Source of the DNA: Solirubrobacter sp963798325
GTDB lineage: Bacteria > Actinomycetota > Thermoleophilia > Solirubrobacterales > Solirubrobacteraceae
Assembly (NCBI GenBank): GCA_963798325.1
Contig: CAWCSS010000009.1
Span: 682,001-746,000 of the forward strand
Direction: 5' to 3'
DNA length: 64,000 bases
Part shown: positions 1-8,353 of the stretch, piece after piece
How positions within the stretch are numbered: position 1 is the stretch's first letter
How the letters are laid out: each line of letters starts with the position of its first letter
Made by a program: the position numbers and the translations under genes
The notes under the pieces: model-generated
Told to the model about the DNA's origin: nothing
The model's database searches: none
Seen by the model: only the letters and a program-made list of their open reading frames with translations

Positions 1-1873
1 CCAGCCCGTCACCGAAGCGGTTGACGTGCGGGCGCGCCCAGGCGATCACGGGCAGCCACACCAGCCAGAAGCCGAGGGTCATCAGCAGCGCGGGGATGGC
101 CAGATCGCGCAGCGCGAAGCCGACTTGCGTGACCGCCCACTCGTTGTCGCCGCGGCTGCAGTAGCGCGGCTGATTCTGTGACCGGCAGTATTTCTCCGGG
201 TCGGGCTCCATCAGCTCGGTCAGCGTCCGGCGTCCGCCCGGGGGCGCGGTGTCGCGCCCCGGATGCGTGTTCAGCCACCGGTCGAGCACGCGCTTCATCT
301 CCTCATGCCCGAGCTCGTTCGGGTGAAAGCTGTTGTGGATCCAGTTGGTCGGCATCACCGCCTGATCGACGAAGCCGTTGATCGACTTCAGCGCGATGAA
401 GTTCACCCCCGCCTGGTTGGGGTCACAGATGCGCCGGCCGGAGTCGGTCAGCACCGTCTCCATATCGCGCAGGTAGAAGAAGCCGTGTGAGCGGGCGGCG
501 TCGGCGATCACGCCGTTGAGCTGCGACACGAAGGCGTTGACGAACTGGTGCTCGTCGTCCTCGAGCAGCGAGGCCGGGCAGCTCTTCGCGGCCACGGGCT
601 GTGGGTACGGCACGACGAGGACGGGGACACCGGGCAGTTGATCCTCGAGTTGGTCGTACGCGGCGTTCACCTCCCCGGCCACGCGGTCGTCCAGCCGGTC
701 GAGCCAGAGCTGTCCGCGCTCGACGCAACTGCCCGGTGCGACGCACGCCACGCCGAGGTCGGCGAACCCGGCGTCGTTGCCGCCGATGCTGACGATCACC
801 AGCCGGATGTCCTTGGCGTCGAGGCGCTTGACCTGGGCGAGCTGGGTCATCCCGGGACCGCCGACCGGCTCGTCCGGCCAGTGCGCGTGCTGGTGCAGGT
901 CGACCGCGACCGCGCCGGAGCAGGCGAAGAACGCCAGCTTGAGGCCCTGCTCGCGAGCCACACTCGGCGCGTACGCGTCCGGCGAGCGACGGCACTCGTT
1001 GCGCTTGGCCACGTTCGTGCCCTCGTAGAACGTCTGCGCGCCCTCTCCGGACATGTACGAGTCGCCGAGCGCGACCAGGGTGGGCTTGCCTTTGACCGGC
1101 GTCAACGACGCATCGGGGTCGACGCCGCGAGGGATCGTGGTCCACACCAGTGCCAGCACCGTCACCACCAGCAGCACGTCGGCCTGCGTGCTCGAGGCGA
1201 TGGCCGGCACGAGCGCGGCCAGCGCCAGGGCGATGAGCAGGACGGGCGCACCGGTCGCGGCCAGCCACAGCGCGGAGATGACCAGTGCGAGCGCGGCCAG
1301 TGCGATGCCCGCGCGCGGCCACGGGAGCGGCTCGCGCAGCACGTCCTCGCTGAGCAGCGACAACCCGACCGGGGCGGCCAGCACGGCGACGACGCACAGC
1401 GCCAACCACCAGCCGGAGACGGTGAAACAGAGGACCAGGCCGAGCACGAACACCGCGGCGCACGCCGCGCCGACCTTCAGTCCCCGCGCGGGCGCGCCGC
1501 CCGTGCGCTTGCGCAGCTCCCCCAGCAGGTGGCCGATGCCGAGATAGAACGCGCACAGTCCCGCGAGCCCCCACCCGCCGGTCGTGTGCCCACGCCACGT
1601 CAAGAGCCCCCACGCCGCGAGCAGCAGCACGCCCACGCCGATGATCGCCAACGGCACCGCCAGCCGCTGGGGGCGCGTGAGGACGTCCCGGCCGCGGTCG
1701 AGCGTCAACTGCAGCACCGCCGCGGCGGCCACCAGCAGCACCACCGCGCCGATGACGGTGGCGAGCGATCGGACGTGCCCACCGACGGAGAGCCCGAGGA
1801 ACGCGATCGCGTACAGCACCCCCGCGAGCACGAGCCCCCGGACGAACGGCGCGGTGTCGCGTGGGGTGGTCAT
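1..1873 (-). CDS. Membrane-anchored SGNH/GDSL hydrolase (3' end outside window)
   Basis: The open frame runs from an ATG at 1873 to the left edge without a stop, so the C-terminus is missing (at least 624 residues). The first ~260 residues are a string of hydrophobic segments (about eight probable membrane helices). A soluble SGNH hydrolase domain follows. Block I is GDSYMSGEG near residue 270 (nucleophile Ser), block III is SIGGNDAGF near 362, and block V is NSFHPNELGH near 515 (catalytic His; an Asn stands where an Asp is common). A further hydrophobic segment lies near residue 600. The likely role is an envelope lipase/esterase or O-acyl esterase; the substrate cannot be read from sequence. 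The frame is consistent across all three blocks, so the gene looks intact here. Confidence 0.85.
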   Translation of the reverse strand, partial: MTTPRDTAPFVRGLVLAGVLYAIAFLGLSVGGHVRSLATVIGAVVLLVAAAAVLQLTLDRGRDVLTRPQRLAVPLAIIGVGVLLLAAWGLLTWRGHTTGGWGLAGLCAFYLGIGHLLGELRKRTGGAPARGLKVGAACAAVFVLGLVLCFTVSGWWLALCVVAVLAAPVGLSLLSEDVLREPLPWPRAGIALAALALVISALWLAATGAPVLLIALALAALVPAIASSTQADVLLVVTVLALVWTTIPRGVDPDASLTPVKGKPTLVALGDSYMSGEGAQTFYEGTNVAKRNECRRSPDAYAPSVAREQGLKLAFFACSGAVAVDLHQHAHWPDEPVGGPGMTQLAQVKRLDAKDIRLVIVSIGGNDAGFADLGVACVAPGSCVERGQLWLDRLDDRVAGEVNAAYDQLEDQLPGVPVLVVPYPQPVAAKSCPASLLEDDEHQFVNAFVSQLNGVIADAARSHGFFYLRDMETVLTDSGRRICDPNQAGVNFIALKSINGFVDQAVMPTNWIHNSFHPNELGHEEMKRVLDRWLNTHPGRDTAPPGGRRTLTELMEPDPEKYCRSQNQPRYCSRGDNEWAVTQVGFALRDLAIPALLMTLGFWLVWLPVIAWARPHVNRFGDGL

Positions 1874-1954
1874 CGAGTCAGAGAGCGCACGAGCGTCGAC
1901 CGTGATACTCGCGGCTGAGCAACTTTCGCGCTCGCGGACGTGTTGCAACGGTCG

Positions 1955-2482
1955 ATGATGCGTATCTCTCTTCTCGCCGCCGCCGCGGCGGTGGCCTTGA
2001 TCGCCGCCCCCGCCGCGTCAGCGAAGCCCGGCAAGCGCAGCTTCGAGCGCACCTACCCGTATGCGTCGGCGCTGTGCGCCAAGAACGCCGGCGGGCACAC
2101 GCCCAAGCGCCTCGCCGCGTCCGTCAACGAAGTCGCGACGGCCTGCGCCACGCTGAAGACCAGCTTCACCAACGCGCAGAACGCCTACACGACGACGGTC
2201 GCGCCGCTGGAGACCCAGGCGCGGGCCACCGTCGCCTCCGCGCGCGTGAACTGCCGCCGTGCCGCCGATCGTCACGCGTGCCGCGTGGCGCGCCACGACG
2301 CGCGCGTGACGCTGCGCGGCCTGCGCCGTCAGGTCACGGTCGCCCGCTGGACGTACCACGATTCCGTGGACGGCGCGCGTCAGACGTTCTGGAGCACGAT
2401 CCGCACACTGCGTGGCGGCTCGACGATCAAGCCGGATTCCAAGGTGGGCCCGTCGCCGGAGACGGCGCTGCCGAACGTATAA
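1955..2482 (+). CDS. Small secreted protein, function unknown
   Basis: About 175 residues, starting at ATG 1955 (or 1958). An in-frame GTG lies at 1940, but the ATGs directly precede a clear signal peptide (MMRISLLAAAAAV, then AAPAASA as the cleavage site). The mature part is basic and Ala/Arg/Thr-rich. It has regularly spaced Cys residues (YPYASALCAKN, ACATLK, NCRRAADRHAC) that could form disulphides, and a helical middle (TTVAPLETQARATVASARV). I do not recognise a family. It is transcribed divergently from the SGNH hydrolase and converges on the Rieske operon, ending 13 bp before that stop codon. Confidence 0.75.
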   Translation: MMRISLLAAAAAVALIAAPAASAKPGKRSFERTYPYASALCAKNAGGHTPKRLAASVNEVATACATLKTSFTNAQNAYTTTVAPLETQARATVASARVNCRRAADRHACRVARHDARVTLRGLRRQVTVARWTYHDSVDGARQTFWSTIRTLRGGSTIKPDSKVGPSPETALPNV

Positions 2483-2495
2483 GCCTGAGGGGAGG

Positions 2496-3518
2496 TCACC
2501 CCGGCGGGCGTTTCGCGAGTCCTTGCTCGCGCATCGCCCGCCGGTAGGCGATCGCCACCGCGTCGAACTTGAGGTGCATCTCGGCCGCGAGATCGAACGG
2601 CACCCGCTCCGGGCGCTGGGACTCGACGACCACCCGGTCCTGGTTGAAGATCGTGTCCTCGAAGTCCTGCAGCACCGACGCGGGCTGCTCGTAGTCGTAG
2701 TTGCGCGCGATCAGCACGTAGCCCGCGCAGCGCTCGTGATCGACGGGCTGGGAGGCGAAGAAGTAGACCATCCCCTTCTCCCCGCCCCAGCCGAGCCGCA
2801 GCAGGATCGTGTACGGCAGGATCAGCTGGTAGCGCGAGCGGCGCACCGGCGCGTCCGTCTGCTCGTTGCCGAACACCGGGAAGTCGTCGCTGTTGGGCGC
2901 CTCCGGGCGGACGATCTCGTAGTGCAGGACGTGCCCGTCGGGGGTGACGGTGTGCTCGGGGACGACCGGCCGCGACGGGTCACCGAGCAGGCCGGGATGC
3001 ACCCACGGGAAGTGCCCGAAGTCGGTGAAGTTCTCCAGCTGGCGTGAGGCGTCGCAGTTCCACGCGTACGGGCCGGCGCTGACCACGACCCAGTTCGGAT
3101 CCTCGAACTCCGGGATCTCCGGCAGCGCGTAGCGCGGCTCCTCGAGCGCGACCCACAGCAGCCCCAGCGTCTCGCGGCAGTGGAACGCGTCCACCCGCGC
3201 CTTGCCCGGGATCTTCGTCGGGTCGGCGAGCTGCGGGATCAGCCGGCAGATGCCGTCGCCGCCGTACTGCCAGCCGTGGTAGGGGCACATGATGTGATCG
3301 CCGACCACGCGCCCGAGCGAGAGCGCCGTCCCGCGGTGGATGCAGAGGTCGCGGAGCACGTGCGCGTGGCCGCCGGAGTCGCGCCAGAGCACGAGGTTCT
3401 CTCCCAGCAGCCGGACGCGCAGCGGGGTCTCGCCGAGTGCCTGCGCGTAGGCCACGGGGTGCCAGCAGGTGCGCAGGGCGGCGAAGTCGGGAACGGACGC
3501 GGGTGGCTGCTCGATCAT
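2496..3518 (-). CDS. Rieske non-haem iron oxygenase, large subunit type
   Basis: 340 residues. The Rieske [2Fe-2S] ligands are C59/H61 (CIHRG) and C78/H81 (CPYHGWQY). The mononuclear iron site is NFTDFGHFPWVH, giving H169 and H174 with D166 as bridging Asp. Domain order and length match vanillate O-demethylase / aromatic-ring or sterol-like Rieske oxygenases, which hydroxylate or demethylate a substrate using electrons from a separate reductase. No reductase gene is adjacent. The start ATG 3518 lies 17 bp after the stop of the upstream SDR, so the two are probably co-transcribed: an oxygenation followed or preceded by an alcohol/ketone step. The substrate is unknown. Confidence 0.9.
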   Translation of the reverse strand: MIEQPPASVPDFAALRTCWHPVAYAQALGETPLRVRLLGENLVLWRDSGGHAHVLRDLCIHRGTALSLGRVVGDHIMCPYHGWQYGGDGICRLIPQLADPTKIPGKARVDAFHCRETLGLLWVALEEPRYALPEIPEFEDPNWVVVSAGPYAWNCDASRQLENFTDFGHFPWVHPGLLGDPSRPVVPEHTVTPDGHVLHYEIVRPEAPNSDDFPVFGNEQTDAPVRRSRYQLILPYTILLRLGWGGEKGMVYFFASQPVDHERCAGYVLIARNYDYEQPASVLQDFEDTIFNQDRVVVESQRPERVPFDLAAEMHLKFDAVAIAYRRAMREQGLAKRPPG

Positions 3519-3535
3519 GGACACCGCATCGCAGC

Positions 3536-4267
3536 TTATGCCGCGGTGCGGCCGCCATCGACCGGGAACGTGGCCCCGGTCGCGTAGCTGGCCCGCGGCG
3601 AGGCCAGGAAGACGACCAGCTCGGCGATCTCGGCCGGATCGGCGACGCGGTTGAGCGGGAGCGTGGGCGCGTAGCTGTCCAGCTCCTCCTTGGTCCCCGC
3701 GCTCGTGTAGGTCGGGCCGGGGGCGACGCTGTTCACGCGCACGCCGTGCGGGCTGTACTCGGTCGCCCAGGCACGCGTCATCGACTCCAGCGCCGCCTTC
3801 GTCGCGCCGTACGCGGCCGATCCGGGCAGGCCGACACTGCCGGCCATGCTGCCGAGGTTGACGATGCTGCCCGCTCCGCGCCGCGCCATGCCCGGGGCGA
3901 ACGCGGCGACGAGGAAGAACGGCCCGCGGACGTTGGTGGCGAACAGCGCGTCGAAGTCCTCGACGGCCAGCTGGTCGGTCGGGCCCCACCACGCGAGTCC
4001 CGCGTTGTTGACCAGGATGTCGACCTCGCCGGCGTCCTCGGCGAGCGCTCCTACGTCGTCCGGGTCGCTGACGTCGGCGGCGACGAAGCGGGCCCGCCCG
4101 CCCGCGCGCTGGATCGCCGCCACGACCTCGGCCCCGCGCTGTGCGCTGCGCCCGACGGCGATCACGGTCGCGCCGTCGGCCGCCAGCCGCAGCGCGACGG
4201 CCCGGCCGATGCCCGAGGTGGCGCCGGTGACGAGGGCGGTTCTGCCTGAGAGCTCTTCGGTCTTCAC
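3536..4267 (-). CDS. Short-chain dehydrogenase/reductase (FabG-like)
   Basis: 243 residues from GTG 4267. The nucleotide-binding motif is TGATSGIG, the NNAG motif is present, and the catalytic set is Ser (NLGSMAG) with YGATK. The C-terminus is VDGG-type, as in classical SDRs. A longer in-frame upstream extension exists, but it would run through a -10 hexamer. TAGCGT on this strand (4275-4280) stands 7 nt before GTG 4267, supporting a leaderless start here. It heads a two-gene unit with the Rieske oxygenase. Cofactor preference is not obvious. Confidence 0.9.
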   Translation of the reverse strand: MKTEELSGRTALVTGATSGIGRAVALRLAADGATVIAVGRSAQRGAEVVAAIQRAGGRARFVAADVSDPDDVGALAEDAGEVDILVNNAGLAWWGPTDQLAVEDFDALFATNVRGPFFLVAAFAPGMARRGAGSIVNLGSMAGSVGLPGSAAYGATKAALESMTRAWATEYSPHGVRVNSVAPGPTYTSAGTKEELDSYAPTLPLNRVADPAEIAELVVFLASPRASYATGATFPVDGGRTAA

Positions 4268-4274
4268 AGCGCCG

Positions 4275-4280
4275 ACGCTA
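4275..4280 (-). promoter_or_regulatory. Leaderless -10 hexamer for the SDR-Rieske operon
   Basis: TAGCGT on the minus strand ends 7 nt before the GTG start at 4267, matching the TANNNT arrangement seen at many starts in this window. Confidence 0.55.
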
Positions 4281-4375
4281 CCGATGCCCAGGGCGCCTGT
4301 CTGTACGCACTTGGTCGCGTTCGCGTCCTCCCCGCGGACGATCTCAACCGCATCGCCGTGGTTCGCGCGAGCGAC

Positions 4376-4420
4376 CGTCGTACGACGTTGGTCAGCGCTG
4401 ACCGAAGGTTCGTCGTACGC
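4376..4420. promoter_or_regulatory. Palindrome cluster upstream of the SDR-Rieske operon
   Basis: The 12-bp palindrome CGTCGTACGACG (4376-4387) is followed by the 14-bp palindrome GGTCAGCGCTGACC (4390-4403), then by a second CGTCGTACG (4411-4419). They occupy the only gap between two minus-strand units, 96-153 bp upstream of the SDR start. This is a candidate operator array for a regulator not encoded in the window. Confidence 0.4.
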
Positions 4421-4450
4421 ACAGTCGATGCGCACCCCTCGACGGGGCGC

Positions 4451-5200
4451 TCAGCTGGAGCCGCGGGCCGACCAGCCGCCGTCGGAGGCGATCGTCTGGC
4501 CGGTCACCCAGTCCGCCTCGTCGCTCGCGAGCCACGCCACGAGACGTGCGGCGTCGCTCGGGCGGCCCCAGCGCCCGGCGGGCATCGCCGCCTCGACGCG
4601 GCGGTGGCGCTCGCCGAACGCGTAGCCCGTGTCGTTGGGGCCGGGGTTTACGCAGTTGACCGTGATCGCCCGTGGTGCGAGCGCGACCGACAGGGTGGCT
4701 GTCAGCTGCTGCACCACCGCCTTGGAGGCGATGTAGGGCAGCTCGTCGGGCATCGCGCCGTGGTACTGGCCGGAGCTGAAGAGCACGATGCGGCCGGCGG
4801 TCGAGGACTGCTCGACGAAGTGCCGGATGAGCAGCAGCGTGGCCCGGGAGTTGACCGCGAAGGACAGGTCGAGCTCGGCGGCGGTGAGCTCACCGAGTGA
4901 CTGCTGTGAGCTGCGGGCGTGGTTGGCGATCAGCACGTCGACCGGGCCGAGCGCCGCGCGCGCCGCGGAGATCAGGCGCTCGGGCGCGTCGGGCTCGGCC
5001 AGGTCGAACGCCTCGAACTCGGCACCCAGTTCGGCCGCGATCGCCGCCCCGCCCTCCGCGTCCTCCCCCCACGGCTGCTCAGCGTCGTGCGGCGACCAGC
5101 CACTGAGGAACAGCGCGAGCCCGTCGGCCGCCAGCCGGCGAGCGATCGCCGCGCCGATCCCACCGCTGCGGCTCACGCCGGTGATGATGGCGGTGCGCAC
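4451..5200 (-). CDS. Short-chain dehydrogenase/reductase
   Basis: 249 residues from GTG 5200. A TTG at 5209 is also in frame, but it overlaps TAGCGT (5209-5214), a -10 hexamer 8 nt before the GTG, so the GTG is preferred. The dinucleotide motif is TGVSRSGGIG, with an insertion typical of 'SGGIG' SDRs that use NADP-type cofactors. NNAG is replaced by ANHA. Catalytic residues are Ser (LFSSGQYHG) and YIASK. The C-terminal TGQTIASDGG is as in the family. It is transcribed toward the SDR-Rieske unit but separated by 183 bp. The substrate is unknown. Confidence 0.88.
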   Translation of the reverse strand: MRTAIITGVSRSGGIGAAIARRLAADGLALFLSGWSPHDAEQPWGEDAEGGAAIAAELGAEFEAFDLAEPDAPERLISAARAALGPVDVLIANHARSSQQSLGELTAAELDLSFAVNSRATLLLIRHFVEQSSTAGRIVLFSSGQYHGAMPDELPYIASKAVVQQLTATLSVALAPRAITVNCVNPGPNDTGYAFGERHRRVEAAMPAGRWGRPSDAARLVAWLASDEADWVTGQTIASDGGWSARGSS

Positions 5201-5220
5201 GGGGTGCAACGCTAACGCCC

Positions 5221-6048
5221 TTGACGACGCTTGACGCCAATGCGCGGCGCAACGCCGCCGGCGGCGCGCCGCGGGCGTGGCGCTGGCGTGGCACCCGCGC
5301 GGCCGCGTGGGCGCTGCTGGACCGCCACGTCAAGCCGGGAGCCACGGTCGCGGTGGTCGGCGCCGGGAACGGGCACGATCTCCCCTTGCGACGGCTCGGT
5401 CGCCGCGCCGGCCGCCTGGATCTGATCGACCTCGACGCTCGCGCGCTCGAGCGCACCCGCCGGCGGCTTCGGCTGAGCGGGGTCCGCGCCCAGGCCCTCA
5501 CCCAGGACGTGACCCACGGCAACGCGGACGCGATCCTCCAGCACATCCTCGCTCGGCGCCCGCTGCGACCGGCGCCCGCGAAGCCGATCGGCCGGCCGCC
5601 GTACGACGTCGTGATCGCCGACCAGTTCCTGAGCCAGCTGCTCTACCCGGCGCTCTCGGACTCGCGCCTCAGCGGCGGAGCGATCGACGCGGCGCTTCGC
5701 TCCCATGGGCAGTCGCTGACCAACGCGGTCGTCGCCGGGCTCGTCGCGGCGGCACCGGACGGGATCGTGATCTGCATCGAGGACGTCCTCGGCTGGTGGG
5801 CCGGGCGCGAGCAGCCGTTCGGCATCGACGAGGTGCTGGCCGAGGCCGACCGCGAGCGAGCGCTGGCGCTGGTGGAGCGCGGAAAGCCGGCGCGCGGGTG
5901 CAACGGGCGCACGGCGCTCGCACTGGCGGGAACGGCAGTTCTGGACCGCGCGTTCTGGCGCTGGCCGTTCGCTCCGGGGACCGACTACCTCGTCTGTGCG
6001 ACCGTCGCGGCTCAAGTCTCGGGTCAAGGTGCCGACATGCATGGTTAG
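5221..6048 (+). CDS. SAM-dependent methyltransferase-like protein
   Basis: 275 residues from TTG 5221. A class I Rossmann methyltransferase signature is visible: VAVVGAGNGHDLPL (motif I, SAM-binding Gly loop), the acidic loop DLIDLDARALE (motif II), then YDVVIADQFLSQLLYP. The C-terminal half includes GRTALALAGTAVLDRAFWRWPF. It is divergent from the SDR at 5200. It is probably a small-molecule or protein methyltransferase; no substrate clue is present. Confidence 0.78.
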   Translation: MTTLDANARRNAAGGAPRAWRWRGTRAAAWALLDRHVKPGATVAVVGAGNGHDLPLRRLGRRAGRLDLIDLDARALERTRRRLRLSGVRAQALTQDVTHGNADAILQHILARRPLRPAPAKPIGRPPYDVVIADQFLSQLLYPALSDSRLSGGAIDAALRSHGQSLTNAVVAGLVAAAPDGIVICIEDVLGWWAGREQPFGIDEVLAEADRERALALVERGKPARGCNGRTALALAGTAVLDRAFWRWPFAPGTDYLVCATVAAQVSGQGADMHG

Positions 6049-6054
6049 AGTCGC

Positions 6055-6279
6055 GTGTCACTGACGATCGATGCTGCCCAGCCGACCTCGAACGGCCTCC
6101 CAGACGCCCCGCACCCCTCGGGCTCGATCGTCCGTGCTGATTTCGCGGCCACGCTGCGCGACTTCACGGAGCTCGACGACAACCAGCGGGGGCGCTTCGC
6201 GCGCCTCAACGCGCTGCTCCGCACTGACCGTCCGGCCTACCCCGATCCCGTCGGGTGCCGGTCGTGGCTCGTCTGGTAG
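6055..6279 (+). CDS. Short hypothetical protein
   Basis: 74 residues from GTG 6055, 6 bp after the methyltransferase stop. It is hydrophilic with a charged helix (TELDDNQRGRFARLNALLR) and a Trp-containing end (GCRSWLVW). No family is recognised. Position and codon use suggest a genuine coupled gene, but the short length keeps confidence moderate. Confidence 0.45.
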   Translation: MSLTIDAAQPTSNGLPDAPHPSGSIVRADFAATLRDFTELDDNQRGRFARLNALLRTDRPAYPDPVGCRSWLVW

Positions 6280-6282
6280 CGC

Positions 6283-6735
6283 TCAGCCGAGCTGCTTCTC
6301 GAACCAGTGCTCGGCGAACGGTTCGTCGTTGAACGGTTCGACCTCCGCATAACCCGTCGCCCGGTACAGCGCGCGGGCCTCGACGAGATCGGTCCGCGTG
6401 TCCAGGCGCAGGCGGGTGAACCCGCGAGCGCGAGCGGCAGCCTCGACCGCGTCGATCAGCACCCGGCCACCACCACGTCGCCGGAGCGCCGGTGAGATGT
6501 ACATGCGCGTGATCAAGCCGCCCTCGTGCAGGCCGACGCAGCCCGCGGCATCACCGTCGAACCGAGCGACGATGAACGCCACGATGCCGGTGTCCGGGTC
6601 GTCCGCCATCGCCTGATCGACGAGCGAGGCGGGCATCGGCTTGCCGTGGTAGCGGTCGACGACCTCGACGAAGTACGCGCGCAGCAGGCTCGCCGCGTCG
6701 GGGCTGTCGATCGGCTCCTCGTGCGCGGTCCACAT
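6283..6735 (-). CDS. GNAT-family N-acetyltransferase
   Basis: 150 residues from ATG 6735. The acetyl-CoA binding core is MYISPALRRRGGGRVLIDAV (motif A, R/Q-x-x-G-x-G/A). It is followed by GFTRLRLDTRT and the C-terminal ALYRATGYAEVEPF (motif B). A GTG at 6840 would add a 35-residue Ala/Pro/Gly-rich N-terminus lacking domain features, so the ATG is preferred. It may acetylate an amine-bearing small molecule or protein; the target is unknown. Tail-to-tail with the 74-residue ORF. Confidence 0.85.
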   Translation of the reverse strand: MWTAHEEPIDSPDAASLLRAYFVEVVDRYHGKPMPASLVDQAMADDPDTGIVAFIVARFDGDAAGCVGLHEGGLITRMYISPALRRRGGGRVLIDAVEAAARARGFTRLRLDTRTDLVEARALYRATGYAEVEPFNDEPFAEHWFEKQLG

Positions 6736-6889
6736 CGTCGGGGCCGGGATTCTCTCAGGGCCGGGTGGACGGCACAGCTCCGCGGCCGGCATCGGCCCCG
6801 CCCGGCCGGCGCCCGCGATGCGGACCTCGGCGTCCGTCACGCAAGCGAATATGTCCGCCGGCGGTCGTAGCGTCCCTGCGACGCGTTGG

Positions 6890-7432
6890 ATGACCCATCA
6901 ACTCAGTGGCGTCGGCCTCGCCGCCGTGGCCGCGGCGGCCACCGACGCTGCGGCGCCGGCCGCCGCCGTTGTGCTCGCCGCGGCGTGGCTCGGCTCTTTG
7001 CTGCCCGACGCCGACAAGGCGGGCTCGCACGTCTACCGGCGCACCCGCCTGGAGCGCCGGCACCTTCCGGCCCGCGCTCTCGGAGCGGTCGCGCGGTTGC
7101 CGCTGCGCCTGCTGGTGATGCTCCCGCACCGCGGCGTCACCCACTCGCTGCTCGCCTGCGCGCTGGCCGCCGGCGTCGCGGGCGCGCTCGTCTCGCTCGT
7201 CGCCCCGGAGCTGGCCGCCGCCGCGGCCGCGGGCACCGGGATCGGCTACGGCGCCCACGTCGCCGGGGACGCGTGCACGCCCGGAGGCGTCGCGCTGTGG
7301 GCACCGCTCTCGCGCAGGCGACGATGGCTGCTCCCGGCGTTCGCCCGGATCCCGACCGGGAGCCTGCGCGAAACCGCGGCCGCCGCCCTGTTCACGGTGC
7401 TCTCGTTAGGCGCGGTGCTCGTGCTGGCGTAG
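6890..7432 (+). CDS. YdjM-like membrane-bound metal-dependent hydrolase (DUF457 type)
   Basis: 180 residues, mostly hydrophobic. It starts at ATG 6890 (MTHQLSGVG); the upstream in-frame sequence lies in the promoter region of the divergent acetyltransferase. Family hallmarks are the N-terminal MTHQLSG, SLLPDADKAGS (metal ligand Asp pair), HRGVTHSL (conserved His motif) and HVAGDACTPGGVALWAP. Members are inner-membrane proteins of unclear activity, sometimes LexA-regulated. The stop codon overlaps the -10 of the following SDR. Confidence 0.85.
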   Translation: MTHQLSGVGLAAVAAAATDAAAPAAAVVLAAAWLGSLLPDADKAGSHVYRRTRLERRHLPARALGAVARLPLRLLVMLPHRGVTHSLLACALAAGVAGALVSLVAPELAAAAAAGTGIGYGAHVAGDACTPGGVALWAPLSRRRRWLLPAFARIPTGSLRETAAAALFTVLSLGAVLVLA

Positions 7433-7441
7433 GCTCGGCGC

Positions 7442-8353
7442 ATGACCTGGCACCCGCGGCTGCTCGCCGACCAGAGCGGCCGCACCGTGGTGGTGACCGG
7501 CGCCAACAGCGGCATCGGGCTGGCAACGGCGCGCCACCTCGTCGGGCGGGGCGCGCACGTCGTCCTCGCGGTGCGCGACCCGGAGAAGGGCGAGGCGGCG
7601 GCCGCGAGCCTGGAGGGGCCGGGGTCGACGAGCGTCGTCGCGCTCGACCTCGCCGATCTCGAGCAGGTCGCGGTGGCCGTTCCGGCGCTGCTCACCGCCC
7701 ACGATTCCGTCGCGGCGCTGATCTGCAACGCCGGCATCATGGGCGGGCCGCCGGGCGTGGCCGCGCAGGGGTTCGAGCGCCAGATGTCGACCAACCACCT
7801 CGGTCATGTCGCGCTGATCCGCGGGCTCTGGCCGCTCCTGCGACGCAGTGGCTCCCGCGTCGTGCTGGTCTCGAGCACCGAGGCGCGCGACGGGCAGCTG
7901 TCGCCGCGGACCACCCGCGAGCAGCTCCTGCACCCCGAGCCCTACGACGGGCGGCAGGTCTACCGCAACACCAAGCAGGCCAACCTCCTGTTCGCGCAGG
8001 AGCTGCACCGCCGCGACCCCGCGCCGGTCACCGTCGTCGCGGCCCATCCCGGGGCCAGCGCGACGAACCTCTTCGCGCGCCAACTCGACCTGGCCGGCCA
8101 CGGCTCGCTCGCCCGGGTGAGCAAGCTCGCGTCGGGCGCGCTGCTGCAATCGGCCGCCGCGGGCGCGTCGTCCGTCCTGCGGGCGCAAGACGCGAGCACG
8201 CCCGGCGGCGCCTTCGTCGGCCCCGCGCGGTTCCGCCAGTTCCGCGGCCCGCCCGAACTGCTCGAGGTCTACGCCTCGGCCGCGAGCCCGGCCACCGCCG
8301 CGCGCCTGTGGGCGCTCACCGAGGCGGCCCTCGGCGCGCCGTTGGCGCTTTGA
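7442..8353 (+). CDS. SDR-family oxidoreductase (retinol dehydrogenase-like)
   Basis: 303 residues. The cofactor loop is VVTGANSGIG, then CNAGIMGGP (NAG variant), LVSSTEARD (Ser) and YRNTKQANLLFAQEL (Tyr-x3-Lys). This length and the C-terminal extension are typical of the retinol dehydrogenase / protochlorophyllide-reductase-like branch. TAGGCT (7430-7435), overlapping the previous stop, is 6 nt upstream of ATG and gives a leaderless promoter. The stop TGA overlaps the TTG start of the transporter gene by 4 bp, so an oxidoreductase-transporter pair is translated together. Confidence 0.9.
   Translation: MTWHPRLLADQSGRTVVVTGANSGIGLATARHLVGRGAHVVLAVRDPEKGEAAAASLEGPGSTSVVALDLADLEQVAVAVPALLTAHDSVAALICNAGIMGGPPGVAAQGFERQMSTNHLGHVALIRGLWPLLRRSGSRVVLVSSTEARDGQLSPRTTREQLLHPEPYDGRQVYRNTKQANLLFAQELHRRDPAPVTVVAAHPGASATNLFARQLDLAGHGSLARVSKLASGALLQSAAAGASSVLRAQDASTPGGAFVGPARFRQFRGPPELLEVYASAASPATAARLWALTEAALGAPLAL

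Noticed and set aside
423..1613. Long open minus-strand frame of 396 codons
   Set aside because: Arg/Ala/Gly-rich and lacks motifs. The neighbouring frame on the same strand carries the GDSL, GGND and FHPN blocks of a real hydrolase.
3519..3992. In-frame upstream extension of the Rieske oxygenase to 498 residues
   Set aside because: The extension is the wrong-frame shadow of the SDR gene. The Rieske protein starts naturally at ATG 3518.
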